From IMG/VR virus record IMGVR_UViG_3300003321_000392, positions 1 to 43,378 of that record: a DNA stretch of 43,378 nt. One strand, 5' to 3'. Shown here piece by piece: positions 1-6,749 of the stretch. The position numbers were made by a program, and so were the translations under genes. The DNA is from a virus. The number at the start of each line of letters is the position of its first letter. Positions within the stretch are counted from its first letter, which is position 1. Under the pieces are notes generated by a model. It saw nothing but the letters and a program-made list of their open reading frames with translations. It searched no databases and was not told the DNA's origin.

Positions 1-1
1 G

Positions 2-445
2 GCGCTCTACCAGGGCCAGGCGCTGACGGCACGCGATGCCTCGCACAAGGCCGCGCTCGAGCGGGCGGCGCGCGAGGAAGAGGACCATCTCGCGTGGAGC
101 GCGGAGCGCATCCGCGAGCTCGGCGGACGACCGAGTCTCCTGAATCCACTTTGGTATGCAGGCTCGCTCGCCATCGGCGCGCTCGCCGGCGCCTTGGGCG
201 ACCGCTGGAATCTCGCGTTCCTCGCCGAGACCGAGCGCCAGGTCGAGGAGCATCTCACCGGTCACCTGGATGCGCTGCCGAGCGCGGATGAGCGCACGCG
301 CGCCCTCGTCGATGCCATGCGCACCGACGAAGCCAAGCACCGCGACACGGCGCTCAAGCTCGGCGCCGCCGAGCTGCCCGAAGCCGGCAAGGCCGCGATG
401 CGGCTCGCCTCGAAGGTGATGACCACGGTCGCGTACCGTCTCTAG
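2..445 (+). CDS. coq7: COQ7-type demethoxyubiquinol hydroxylase, 3' part
   Basis: The start lies outside the window; the reading frame runs from base 2 to a TAG at 443-445. COQ7 proteins are ferritin-like di-iron enzymes that hydroxylate 5-demethoxyubiquinol in ubiquinone synthesis. The visible 147 residues show di-iron ExxH patterns (EEDH near residue 28, EAKH near residue 111) and a central hydrophobic helix with [17 protein letters not shown], all typical of the C-terminal two thirds of the family. It is followed after only 4 bp by a phage-type glycosyltransferase. It may be host DNA at a junction, a phage-carried metabolic gene, or an assembly join; the window cannot decide between these. 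Confidence 0.85.
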   Translation, partial: ALYQGQALTARDASHKAALERAAREEEDHLAWSAERIRELGGRPSLLNPLWYAGSLAIGALAGALGDRWNLAFLAETERQVEEHLTGHLDALPSADERTRALVDAMRTDEAKHRDTALKLGAAELPEAGKAAMRLASKVMTTVAYRL

Positions 446-449
446 GTCG

Positions 450-1136
450 ATGCTGCAGGTCTACATCGGCTACGACCCGCGGGAGTCGGTCGCGTTCTAC
501 ACCCTCGCGCACTCGATCTTCGCGCGCGCCTCGGTCCCGGTATCCATCGCAGCGCTGATGCGCCGGCACCTCGCGCATCTCTACAGGCGCCCGCGCGGCC
601 CGACCGAAGCGACCGAGTTCAGCATGACGCGCTTCCTCGTGCCGGCGCTCTCGGACTACCGCGGCTGGTCGATCTTCATGGATTGCGACATGCTCTGCCT
701 CGACGACATCACCAGGCTGCCGTCTTTGCTGGACACGACGCCCGACTGCGACGGCGCGGCCGTGTGCTGCTGTAAGCACGACTATCAGCCGCGAGAGGGC
801 GCGAAGTTTCTCGGTCACCAGCAGACCGCGTACCCGCGCAAGAATTGGTCGAGCTTCATGGCGCTGAACTGCGCCAAGTGCGAGAAGCTGACGGTGGACT
901 ACGTCAACACGGCGTCTGGGCTCGAGCTGCACCGCATGCTCTGGGCCGACGAGAAGATCGGGTCGATACCGCTCGAGTGGAACTGGCTCGTCGGCGAGTA
1001 TAATACCGCCGTCGAGGCGCCGTCGGTGCTCCACTACACGCTGGGCGGTCCGTGGTTCGACGAGTATCGCCACTGCGACTTCGCGGACGCGTGGCGCGAC
1101 GAATTCAATGATATGAAGGCTCCATATGTCGGGTGA
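450..1136 (+). CDS. Glycosyltransferase-like protein (GT8-like fold)
   Basis: A 228-residue protein that begins with IYIGYDPRE-like residues (VYIGYDPRE), which suits ATG 450 as the true start. It carries a DxD metal/nucleotide-sugar motif as MDCDM at residues 77-81, then AVCCCKHDY, YPRKNWSSFM and GGPWFDEY blocks of a small glycosyltransferase family often seen in phage and marine genomes. It probably transfers a sugar from a nucleotide-sugar donor; the acceptor is unknown (virion protein, DNA or host glycan). There is no obvious Shine-Dalgarno sequence, and the start is 4 bp after the COQ7 stop. It overlaps the next gene by 11 bp. Confidence 0.8.
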   Translation: MLQVYIGYDPRESVAFYTLAHSIFARASVPVSIAALMRRHLAHLYRRPRGPTEATEFSMTRFLVPALSDYRGWSIFMDCDMLCLDDITRLPSLLDTTPDCDGAAVCCCKHDYQPREGAKFLGHQQTAYPRKNWSSFMALNCAKCEKLTVDYVNTASGLELHRMLWADEKIGSIPLEWNWLVGEYNTAVEAPSVLHYTLGGPWFDEYRHCDFADAWRDEFNDMKAPYVG

Positions 1137-1770
1137 GATTCAGTTCGATCACGCGACCGGCAAGACGTGCTACGCGTTGCTGCGCGACGCGGTCGGCAAG
1201 ATATGGAACGGCTCGGCGTTCGAGACGTACCAGACGGCGCACCTCGCGAACTACGCGATCGCGGCGACAGAGCAGGGCGCGACCAGCGGGCTGTACGCCG
1301 CGACGATGCCCGCCGTCGCGCTCGGGCAGTACAACATCGTCGCCAAAGAGCGCGCTGGCGGCGCGCCGGCGGAGAGCGACACGACCGTGGCCGTCGGCGA
1401 GATTCCGTGGGACGGCGCTCGAGCACAGCCTGTACTGAGCGACGCATACGACGTGTATCACGCCGACGTGCACTACACGAAGGACTTGGCGAACCTCCAG
1501 GACGAGTACGAGGCGCGCTGGTTCTTGAACGGCGCGCCAATTCTGGCCGGCGTGTCCAATCCGACTATACAGGTCATCAAGCGCTCGGACGGCAGCGACT
1601 TGATCGCCGAGTCGGCGATGGCGCAGGTCGGCGCGACTGAGGCGTTCAAGTACACGGCGACCGGCGTCGCCGTCGCCCCGGGCGGCGAGGACATCGAGGT
1701 CGTCGTGCGCGCGACCATCAATAGTGCGACGCGAGAATTTCGCCGCATCGTCGGGAGAGACTCGCAGTGA
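1126..1770 (+). CDS. Phage virion-region protein, unknown function
   Basis: A 214-residue protein starting at ATG 1126 with AAGG six bases upstream, inside the end of the preceding gene. The N-terminal half (residues 5-105) is rich in beta-forming and small residues and contains the phrases QYNIVAKERAGG and GEIPWDG. These recur in uncharacterised proteins encoded near phage tail and lysis modules. The C-terminal half looks like an immunoglobulin-like or other beta-sandwich domain. No enzyme motif is visible. A structural or tail-associated role is inferred from neighbours only. Confidence 0.6.
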   Translation: MSGEIQFDHATGKTCYALLRDAVGKIWNGSAFETYQTAHLANYAIAATEQGATSGLYAATMPAVALGQYNIVAKERAGGAPAESDTTVAVGEIPWDGARAQPVLSDAYDVYHADVHYTKDLANLQDEYEARWFLNGAPILAGVSNPTIQVIKRSDGSDLIAESAMAQVGATEAFKYTATGVAVAPGGEDIEVVVRATINSATREFRRIVGRDSQ

Positions 1771-2021
1771 TAATGCGCCGCGTGCTTCCGCAGCTCATTC
1801 GCGACGACTACGTCACGCAGCGGCGACCGCTCACGACGAAGCCGCCGTGGTGCGGGACGCTGTATATCTGGCGCGATGGCGGCGCAATATCGCTCGAGCC
1901 GGACCGAGGCACCAAGGCGCTTGAGCGCGACGCCGGGACCATCGCTCTCGACCTAGTTCAAGCCACACCGCTCGTTGTGGACCGCGACGAAGCCGACTTA
2001 AAACTGGTGACTTGCTGCTGA
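1767..2021 (+). CDS. Hypothetical protein, 84 aa
   Basis: Starts at GTG 1767 (GTGA overlap with the previous stop) or at ATG 1773, with GGGAGAG upstream. It is a small soluble protein with two C-terminal cysteines. Residues 28-70 alternate charged and hydrophobic residues, as in a small beta barrel. I do not recognise it. It is co-translated with the upstream gene, and its stop codon directly abuts a TATAAT element that appears to drive the following gene. Confidence 0.5.
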   Translation: MIMRRVLPQLIRDDYVTQRRPLTTKPPWCGTLYIWRDGGAISLEPDRGTKALERDAGTIALDLVQATPLVVDRDEADLKLVTCC

Positions 2022-2022
2022 G

Positions 2023-2028
2023 TATAAT
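2023..2028 (+). promoter_or_regulatory. Late-type -10 element (TATAAT) for gene 2038
   Basis: TATAAT in the context GAGTATAATCGG begins 2 bp after the preceding stop. It ends 9 nt before ATG 2038, so transcription would start at or within a few bases of the start codon. No credible -35 box lies 16-18 bp upstream. It is one of five similarly placed elements (2023, 8481, 12457, 17514, 24461). Confidence 0.6.
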
Positions 2029-2037
2029 CGGTCTTCG

Positions 2038-2373
2038 ATGTTACCGGCCATCTTCGTAATAGGCGACGACCTCGCGTTCCGACTCGACGACGTCAAGTCC
2101 GGGCGCGACGGTTCTAATCTGCCGGACGCCACCGTGTCGTACGTCATGATGGACGCCGAGACTCGAGAAGAGATCACGGCCGGCGACATGGATCAGTACG
2201 ATACCGACCCGTCGTCGTTCGACGGGGTGATCGCGGCGAACTTCCTCACGGAGGAAGCCGGTATCGTAAACGGCAAGGACTACTTGCTGCGCACGACGAT
2301 TCACAACGGCGGAGTGCGCACGACGAAGACGGCCACGCTCAAGGCGGTGTACGACGAGCCCGAGAACACTTAG
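2038..2373 (+). CDS. Hypothetical protein, 111 aa, probably leaderless mRNA
   Basis: Starts at ATG 2038, nine bases after a TATAAT box and with no Shine-Dalgarno sequence. The protein is acidic and beta-rich, with a GDDLAFRLDD opening and a TTIHNGGVRTTKTATLKAVY C-terminal strand pair. It resembles the small beta-sandwich accessory proteins encoded around phage tail genes. No catalytic motif is visible. The function is unknown. Confidence 0.55.
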   Translation: MLPAIFVIGDDLAFRLDDVKSGRDGSNLPDATVSYVMMDAETREEITAGDMDQYDTDPSSFDGVIAANFLTEEAGIVNGKDYLLRTTIHNGGVRTTKTATLKAVYDEPENT

Positions 2374-2388
2374 AAAAAGGAATATCGT

Positions 2389-2739
2389 ATGGCGGACCCG
2401 AAGTTCAAGCAGGCGCTCATGCAGGCGGCTGACGGCGCTCTCGCCGACGGTACGATCAGCAAGCACGATCACGAGACGCTCGCCGCGGTCAACGCGAACC
2501 CGAACCTGACGTTCGCGACCGCGCTGCAATACCTCGTGCAGCACACTCTTGGCGGCGTCGCCTCGACGGCCGGCGCGATCGACTGGCTGAGCCTCATCAA
2601 CGCGATCAAGACGATCCTGCCGCTCATCATGCAGATCGTCGCGATGTTCAAGCCGACACCGGCGCCCATTCCGCCGCCCGCGCCGAACGTCACAGCCACT
2701 GCCGCGCCGCCGCACGCCGTCGGCAGCGCACCGCACTAG
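2389..2739 (+). CDS. Small protein with hydrophobic segment and Pro/Ala tail
   Basis: ATG 2389 has AAGGA well placed upstream. Residues 1-60 are helical and soluble. Residues 62-88 (IDWLSLINAIKTILPLIMQIV) form one hydrophobic helix, followed by a Pro/Ala-rich tail to residue 116. A single membrane or membrane-surface helix next to other small membrane proteins suggests a role in lysis or membrane association. No holin family could be recognised, so this is inference from context. Confidence 0.55.
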   Translation: MADPKFKQALMQAADGALADGTISKHDHETLAAVNANPNLTFATALQYLVQHTLGGVASTAGAIDWLSLINAIKTILPLIMQIVAMFKPTPAPIPPPAPNVTATAAPPHAVGSAPH

Positions 2740-2752
2740 GAGACAAAAGCGA

Positions 2753-2852
2753 CTGAGCCGGGGGAGACGCCGCGACTGGGCAATCCGCGGCGAGTGACCG
2801 GCGCCGCGGCTCAGGCGGTCATGCTTCCCGCGAAAAGGACGGCGCCGGTCAC
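2753..2852 (+). ncRNA. Structured intergenic RNA with predicted pseudoknot
   Basis: The 137-bp gap between genes holds three perfect stems. Stem A pairs CTGAGCCG (2753-2760) with CGGCTCAG (2807-2814). Stem B pairs CGCCGCG (2768-2774) with CGCGGCG (2786-2792) inside the loop of A. Stem C pairs GTGACCGGCGCCG (2794-2806) with CGGCGCCGGTCAC (2840-2852). The 5' arm of C lies in the loop of A and directly abuts the 3' arm of A, which is the geometry of an H-type pseudoknot with no nucleotide between the stacked stems. No U-run follows, so an ordinary terminator is unlikely. It may be a cis-regulatory leader for gene 2877 or a stable small RNA. Confidence 0.6.
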
Positions 2853-2876
2853 ATCTTTAACACTGGAGATCGTAAC

Positions 2877-3281
2877 GTGGAAGCTTTAGTCAACTTGATG
2901 TGGCCGACGAACGCCGGCATGTGGCTCGGGTATGGAGTCGTCGCGCTGAGTCTGCTCTCTATGCTTGGAGGCACGATGGCAAGCGGAGGAATCGTCAACT
3001 TCATCAACGCCGCGGCGCGCGCGTTGTCCGGCAAACAGCAGACGAGCGTCTCGGCCACTGGTCAAGCGCTGAGCCAGGACGACCAAGCGACGCTCGACGA
3101 CATCCACGCGATGCAGCGCCTCGAGGCGAGAGCCAACCAACTCAACTGCGACGAGATGCGAGCCGCTGTCGCCACGATCAAGGACCACTTCTTCCACGTT
3201 CACAAGCCCGAACTGGCGCAGGCTAGTCCGCCCGCCGGGCCGACCGTCCCCACGAACATTCCGCCGCCGGCGCAAGGATGA
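2877..3281 (+). CDS. Membrane protein, 134 aa, holin-like candidate
   Basis: GTG 2877 has GGAG eight bases upstream and lies 25 bp after the structured RNA. Residues 12-40 form one long or two short hydrophobic segments (MWLGYGVVALSLLSML and ASGGIVNFINAAARAL). A soluble, charged helical domain (residues 55-110) and a Pro-rich tail follow. Size and topology fit a holin or other phage inner-membrane protein, but no family signature is visible. It overlaps the next gene by ATGA. Confidence 0.5.
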   Translation: MEALVNLMWPTNAGMWLGYGVVALSLLSMLGGTMASGGIVNFINAAARALSGKQQTSVSATGQALSQDDQATLDDIHAMQRLEARANQLNCDEMRAAVATIKDHFFHVHKPELAQASPPAGPTVPTNIPPPAQG

Positions 3282-3745
3282 CGATGTTCTATATCATACT
3301 AGCATACCTGATGGTTGACGCCATTGGTGGCGTCTATCACTGGATGGTGGACCGAGGATACGGTCTTCGCCAGCAGGTCACTCTGTTCGCGAGACATCAT
3401 GATGAGAACACGATGACGGATTTCGACTGGCAGACGTTCGCCGTTGGCCTGCCGTTCATGGTGGTCGGCGCGTGGTTTCACTCGCCGTTCTGGGTTGTCG
3501 CCGGATTCTTCGGCGTGATAACCCAGTGCACGCACTACTACGCACACCGTCGTAGTAGTGTCCCACTAATTTATCACGTCGTACGCGTCTTACAAATATC
3601 TGGCGTGATCATACGACCGAGCGCCCACCAGCGACATCACAGTAGCGGGCGCTACGATCGCGACTTCTGTCTACTCAGTGGATGGAATAACTTCTGGCTC
3701 AACCCCGTGCTACAGTTCTTAGATCGAAGAATGTTGAAGACATGA
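3278..3745 (+). CDS. Lipid desaturase-domain protein (CarF/TMEM189-like)
   Basis: A 155-residue membrane protein with the layout of the Kua/TMEM189/CarF lipid desaturase family (PF10520), whose characterised members make the vinyl-ether bond of plasmalogens. Visible family features are GGVYHW at residues 17-22, RHHDEN at 39-44, HYYAHRR at 86-92, and HQRHHSSG at 117-124 followed by CLLSGWNN at 131-138. These histidine clusters are the expected di-iron ligands. Hydrophobic segments lie at 4-16 and 55-82. The protein is shorter than cellular members. Base composition is lower in GC than its neighbours, which suggests acquisition. Substrate is inferred from the family only. Confidence 0.75.
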   Translation: MTMFYIILAYLMVDAIGGVYHWMVDRGYGLRQQVTLFARHHDENTMTDFDWQTFAVGLPFMVVGAWFHSPFWVVAGFFGVITQCTHYYAHRRSSVPLIYHVVRVLQISGVIIRPSAHQRHHSSGRYDRDFCLLSGWNNFWLNPVLQFLDRRMLKT

Positions 3746-4170
3746 AGCGACCATTCACGATGATGATGCTCGGGTTCGGTCTCGTGCTGGTCTTCAGCAA
3801 CGCGGGCGTCGGCGGGGGTGCGTCGTTCAGTTGCCCCAGCGACCAGCCCGTGGCCGTGGCGATCGCGGCTGACCTGTCGCTCACCGGCGACCAAGCGATC
3901 GGCAAGACGAATCCCGGCGTGCTGCCGATGATTCAGACTACAGCCGGCGTGACTAACGGCAAGGGTAATTATCGCTTGATGGACGTGACCACCGAGACGG
4001 CGGAGCCCGACGACGAACCGTGGGTCAAGTCCGCGTGGAAGGACCTCGGCGGCGACAAGCTCAAGCCCGGGACGTGGACCGCCGCCGGTCCGCGCGGCGG
4101 CTGGAAGCCGAAGGCGCTGCCGACGAAGGCGGAGGACGCGCAGGCGCAACTCAAGAGGATAATGAAGTGA
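3742..4170 (+). CDS. Secreted or lipoprotein-like small protein
   Basis: The 142-residue product starts MKRPFTMMMLGFGLVLVFSNAG, a classical signal peptide with a hydrophobic core at residues 6-20. Cleavage near residues 22-27 is plausible. The remaining domain has one Cys (FSCPSD) and a Lys-rich C-terminus; it has no catalytic motif. It starts inside the end of the desaturase gene and is overlapped by the protease gene, so the three are probably translated together. The function is unknown. Confidence 0.5.
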   Translation: MKRPFTMMMLGFGLVLVFSNAGVGGGASFSCPSDQPVAVAIAADLSLTGDQAIGKTNPGVLPMIQTTAGVTNGKGNYRLMDVTTETAEPDDEPWVKSAWKDLGGDKLKPGTWTAAGPRGGWKPKALPTKAEDAQAQLKRIMK

Positions 4171-5030
4171 TCTACGATCAGACCAACTACCAGGCCCTGC
4201 TCGGGCAGACTCGGCGTACGTACAACGGGTACACGTACTCGGTGCACCAGACGCCCGACGGCGAGCCGCGGTTCCTCTCCCGCATGGAGACGGAGTCCGG
4301 GCGCAGGGCGATGGCGGCCGCGGTCCCGTTCCGCGACGCGTTCCCGGTCTTCTCGCGAGACGAGGTATTCGATCGAGTCAAGGCTCAAGAAGAGGGCAAG
4401 CTCATCTCAATAGAGCGCTACGCGGCGATGTACAAGGTACACGCGCACGATCAGGACGGCCTGCCGACTTGCTGGGCGAACGGCCCGGCGCACGCCTTCA
4501 CACTGATGCGCGTCATCATGGGTCTGCCGCTCGTGTACATCTCCGCTTGCTCACTGGCCGTGCCGATCAGCGGCGGGCACGTCGGCGGCGACGAAGCGGA
4601 CGCCGGCGAATACCTGGTGAAGCACGGCGGCGCGTCGTTCGACGCGTGGTCCAATAACGACACGAGTCGCGGCCTAATGAACGACCCGAAAGTCGTCGAG
4701 TCGCGAAAGCATCACGTCGCCTTCACGATGTATTCGTTCGTCGGCTCGCGGGACGAGCGCCAGATGCAGATGGCGACCGCGTATACGATGGACGTCCCGA
4801 TGCCGTGCGCGTTCGCCTATAACTGGTGGTCGCACGTCATCAGCGGTGGTCGAATCAAGCGCGGCAGCGGCAGCTCGATGATCAATCGACAATGGAACAA
4901 CTGGGGCGACGGCTGGGGTGAGAAGAACGAGTACGACTCGACCATCGGCGGCTACGTCGAGTTGGCCGAGGGCCACGGCACGCCTGACTCGGGATTCGCG
5001 TTCGGTCCAGTTCTCGCCAGCGCGGCCTAA
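4167..5030 (+). CDS. Papain-like (C1-type) cysteine protease
   Basis: GTG 4167 overlaps the previous stop (GTGA) and gives 287 residues. The papain triad can be read in order: DGLPTCWANGPAHAF with nucleophile Cys102, SHVISGG with His223, and NNWGDGWGEKNEY with Asn245-Trp-Gly. The last block is the characteristic N-x-W-G...WG motif of C1 peptidases. There is no signal peptide, so the enzyme would act in the infected cell or be packaged. It could process virion proteins, degrade host targets or help lysis; the position among membrane proteins does not settle this. Papain-like proteases are uncommon in tailed-phage late operons. Confidence 0.75.
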   Translation: MIYDQTNYQALLGQTRRTYNGYTYSVHQTPDGEPRFLSRMETESGRRAMAAAVPFRDAFPVFSRDEVFDRVKAQEEGKLISIERYAAMYKVHAHDQDGLPTCWANGPAHAFTLMRVIMGLPLVYISACSLAVPISGGHVGGDEADAGEYLVKHGGASFDAWSNNDTSRGLMNDPKVVESRKHHVAFTMYSFVGSRDERQMQMATAYTMDVPMPCAFAYNWWSHVISGGRIKRGSGSSMINRQWNNWGDGWGEKNEYDSTIGGYVELAEGHGTPDSGFAFGPVLASAA

Positions 5031-5031
5031 C

Positions 5032-5130
5032 ATGAGAGTACGATATTTTGGACTAGGGTGCCTCGTCAGCCTGATTCTGTTCGTCGCAGGATTCGCGTGG
5101 CTGGCGATCAACATAGGGAGGATTGACTGA
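5032..5130 (+). CDS. Single-pass membrane peptide, 32 aa
   Basis: ATG 5032 follows the protease stop by one base. The peptide is a short basic N-terminus (MRVRYFG) and one hydrophobic segment of about 20 residues (CLVSLILFVAGFAWLAI). Its stop overlaps the next start as TGATG, which supports it being translated. Such mini-membrane proteins are common in phage lysis regions. No specific function is recognisable. Confidence 0.5.
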   Translation: MRVRYFGLGCLVSLILFVAGFAWLAINIGRID

Positions 5131-5612
5131 TGAACGATAAGACGATCAACAAGATGAGCTTCCTGCTGCTGGGGCTCGCCATCGTCGTAATGTGCGTGCA
5201 GCGCGCGGAGCCGATCAAGCAAGCGCTCGACGTGAAGCACGTCGTCGCCGCGGCGACGCCCGCGCCCATGCCTGTAGTCAATCTGCCATCTTCGAAGATC
5301 GACGAGAGTATGGTGCTCGAATTGAAGAACGGCGTAATTCAGGTCGGTGAATGTAGCTGCGAGAAGTGCGACTGCGCCAAGTGCGATGGTAGGTGTGACT
5401 TAGCGCCGAAGATAACCGAGGTCGCGCTCCGATCGAGGCCGCGCGCCGCGGCATCCTGCGCGTCCTGCGGCCCGGGTCAGTCATGCGGTCCTGGTCAAGT
5501 CTGTTCCGCGCCTCCGCAGGCGCCGCCGCAGCAATACGGATGGCAGCAGAGTAACCAGCGACGAGGCGTTCCCATCGTTCGTCGCCTGCGCGGTCGCTGT
5601 CGCGGCTGCTAG
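5130..5612 (+). CDS. Membrane-anchored cysteine-rich protein
   Basis: ATG 5130 overlaps the preceding stop. Residues 9-24 form an N-terminal membrane anchor or uncleaved signal. A linker leads to a dense cysteine cluster at residues 73-88 (CSCEKCDCAKCDGRC), a second group with two repeats of GPGQ(S/V)C near 116-130, and a basic C-terminus ending RGRCRGC. The cysteine spacing suggests metal binding or many disulfides in the periplasm. No homologous family is recognised. Confidence 0.55.
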   Translation: MNDKTINKMSFLLLGLAIVVMCVQRAEPIKQALDVKHVVAAATPAPMPVVNLPSSKIDESMVLELKNGVIQVGECSCEKCDCAKCDGRCDLAPKITEVALRSRPRAAASCASCGPGQSCGPGQVCSAPPQAPPQQYGWQQSNQRRGVPIVRRLRGRCRGC

Positions 5613-5668
5613 TCGTCGAGAGCCATCACAGCGTCTCTAGTCTCGCGTCTCGGAAGGGTTAACGGACG

Positions 5669-6094
5669 ATGTCGCAAGAAGCGATTACTTGGTGGCTCAA
5701 GGAAGGAAGCGTCTACGGGTTCGCCGTCATCTTCATGGCGGCGACCCTGCTCGGCGTGCTGTGGGTCGCGTACCAAGCGATCATCCTGCTGCGATTCTGG
5801 ATACCGAAGGTCGCGCAGGCGCACCTCGACTTGATCGACAAGCTGAGCAAGTCGCTCGACACGTTCGGCGCCGGGCTTACTATCTTGTGCAGCGACAGCG
5901 AGGCAACGCGCGGCGGACTACACGGCTTGCTGGTCGCCCTGATGAAGCAGCTCTCCGACAAGCAGCGTAACCAGCGCCTCGGCATCGAGAGCGACACGGT
6001 GTTCCACATTCAGCAGGCCGAGCGCACGATGCGCAAGACCGGCACGTCTCCCGTTCGCGTGCGGAACGAGGACGGCACGGAGCGAATGGCATGA
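5669..6094 (+). CDS. Small membrane protein with cytoplasmic helical domain
   Basis: AAGGG lies upstream of ATG 5669. A hydrophobic segment spans residues 15-42 (VYGFAVIFMAATLLGVLWVAYQAIILL). It is followed by an amphipathic, probably coiled-coil domain of about 100 residues. The gene belongs to a run of membrane proteins before the terminase. Candidate roles are holin, antiholin or envelope remodelling; this is positional inference. Confidence 0.5.
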   Translation: MSQEAITWWLKEGSVYGFAVIFMAATLLGVLWVAYQAIILLRFWIPKVAQAHLDLIDKLSKSLDTFGAGLTILCSDSEATRGGLHGLLVALMKQLSDKQRNQRLGIESDTVFHIQQAERTMRKTGTSPVRVRNEDGTERMA

Positions 6095-6330
6095 AATGCG
6101 ACTTAACCGACGACGAACCAGTCGAAGTGCCGCGCTGGGTCATCGCGCTCGGAGCGCGCTTGCTGCTCTTGGCGTTCGTCGTACCGATCTCTATCGCCAT
6201 CGTGGGATTCTTGATCTTGATGGGCGTCTTGAATCAGAACGTGGCCGTGCGCCAAACGCAGGAGGAGAACACCGCGCGGCTGGAGCAGATGCATCGTGAT
6301 GTCGAGGAGCTGCCAAAGAAGATAAAATGA
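6091..6330 (+). CDS. Single-pass membrane protein, spanin-like layout
   Basis: Overlaps its neighbour by ATGA. The 79-residue protein has a charged N-terminus, a hydrophobic segment at residues 23-49 and a coiled-coil-like C-terminal helix (TQEENTARLEQMHRDVEELPKK). The transmembrane-plus-coil plan is that of i-spanin-like or tail-adaptor membrane proteins. No outer-membrane lipoprotein partner is obvious next to it, so the assignment is weak. Confidence 0.45.
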   Translation: MKCDLTDDEPVEVPRWVIALGARLLLLAFVVPISIAIVGFLILMGVLNQNVAVRQTQEENTARLEQMHRDVEELPKKIK

Positions 6331-6749
6331 GCGTACTATTAGTCTTACTGAGTCTGGTAGCGGCCGACGCGCCGGTGAGCGCGCTGCCGTGCGACGTCGT
6401 CAGCGTGCACGACGGCGACACGCTGAAGGTGATCGTTCACGTCGAGCTGCTGGACATTCACACCGGGCCGACGTCCGTGCGATGCGCGAGCTACGACGCG
6501 TGGGAGATCAATCGCGTCAGGCAGACGATCGGGTTCATCAGCGACGAGGAGATCGAGAAGGGCAAGAAGGCGCGAGACGCGCTGGTCGCGCTCCTGGCGA
6601 CCGGCAAGCTCTACCTCGAGCCGACGGCGGACTCCGACCCGCACGGCCGATTAGAGGCGGAGCTCTGGCTCCTGAAGGACGACTCGTGGACGCGCGTCTC
6701 GACTTGGATGAAGCGTCACGGGCACGATCGCAACGTCGGTGACAAATGA
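6327..6749 (+). CDS. Staphylococcal-nuclease-like protein, secreted
   Basis: A 140-residue SNase-fold (thermonuclease family) protein. A short hydrophobic signal at residues 2-19 precedes VVSVHDGDTLKVIV (the DGD calcium-binding strand), VRCASYDAWEINR (candidate catalytic Arg and Glu) and DPHGRLEAELWL (Arg near residue 109 and the LYLEP strand before it). Members hydrolyse DNA and RNA with Ca2+. Export to the periplasm would fit scavenging or degradation of nucleic acid, or exclusion of competing DNA. It ends in an ATGA overlap with the terminase. Confidence 0.75.
   Translation: MSVLLVLLSLVAADAPVSALPCDVVSVHDGDTLKVIVHVELLDIHTGPTSVRCASYDAWEINRVRQTIGFISDEEIEKGKKARDALVALLATGKLYLEPTADSDPHGRLEAELWLLKDDSWTRVSTWMKRHGHDRNVGDK

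Noticed and set aside
999-1004. TATAAT inside the glycosyltransferase gene
   Set aside because: In coding sequence and no start codon follows at 7-9 nt; same reasoning for 14077-14082 in the decoration gene.
354-1073. Long minus-strand open frame opposite the glycosyltransferase
   Set aside because: Antisense shadow of a GC-rich gene; Arg/Val-rich product with no domain, and no other minus-strand gene is credible.
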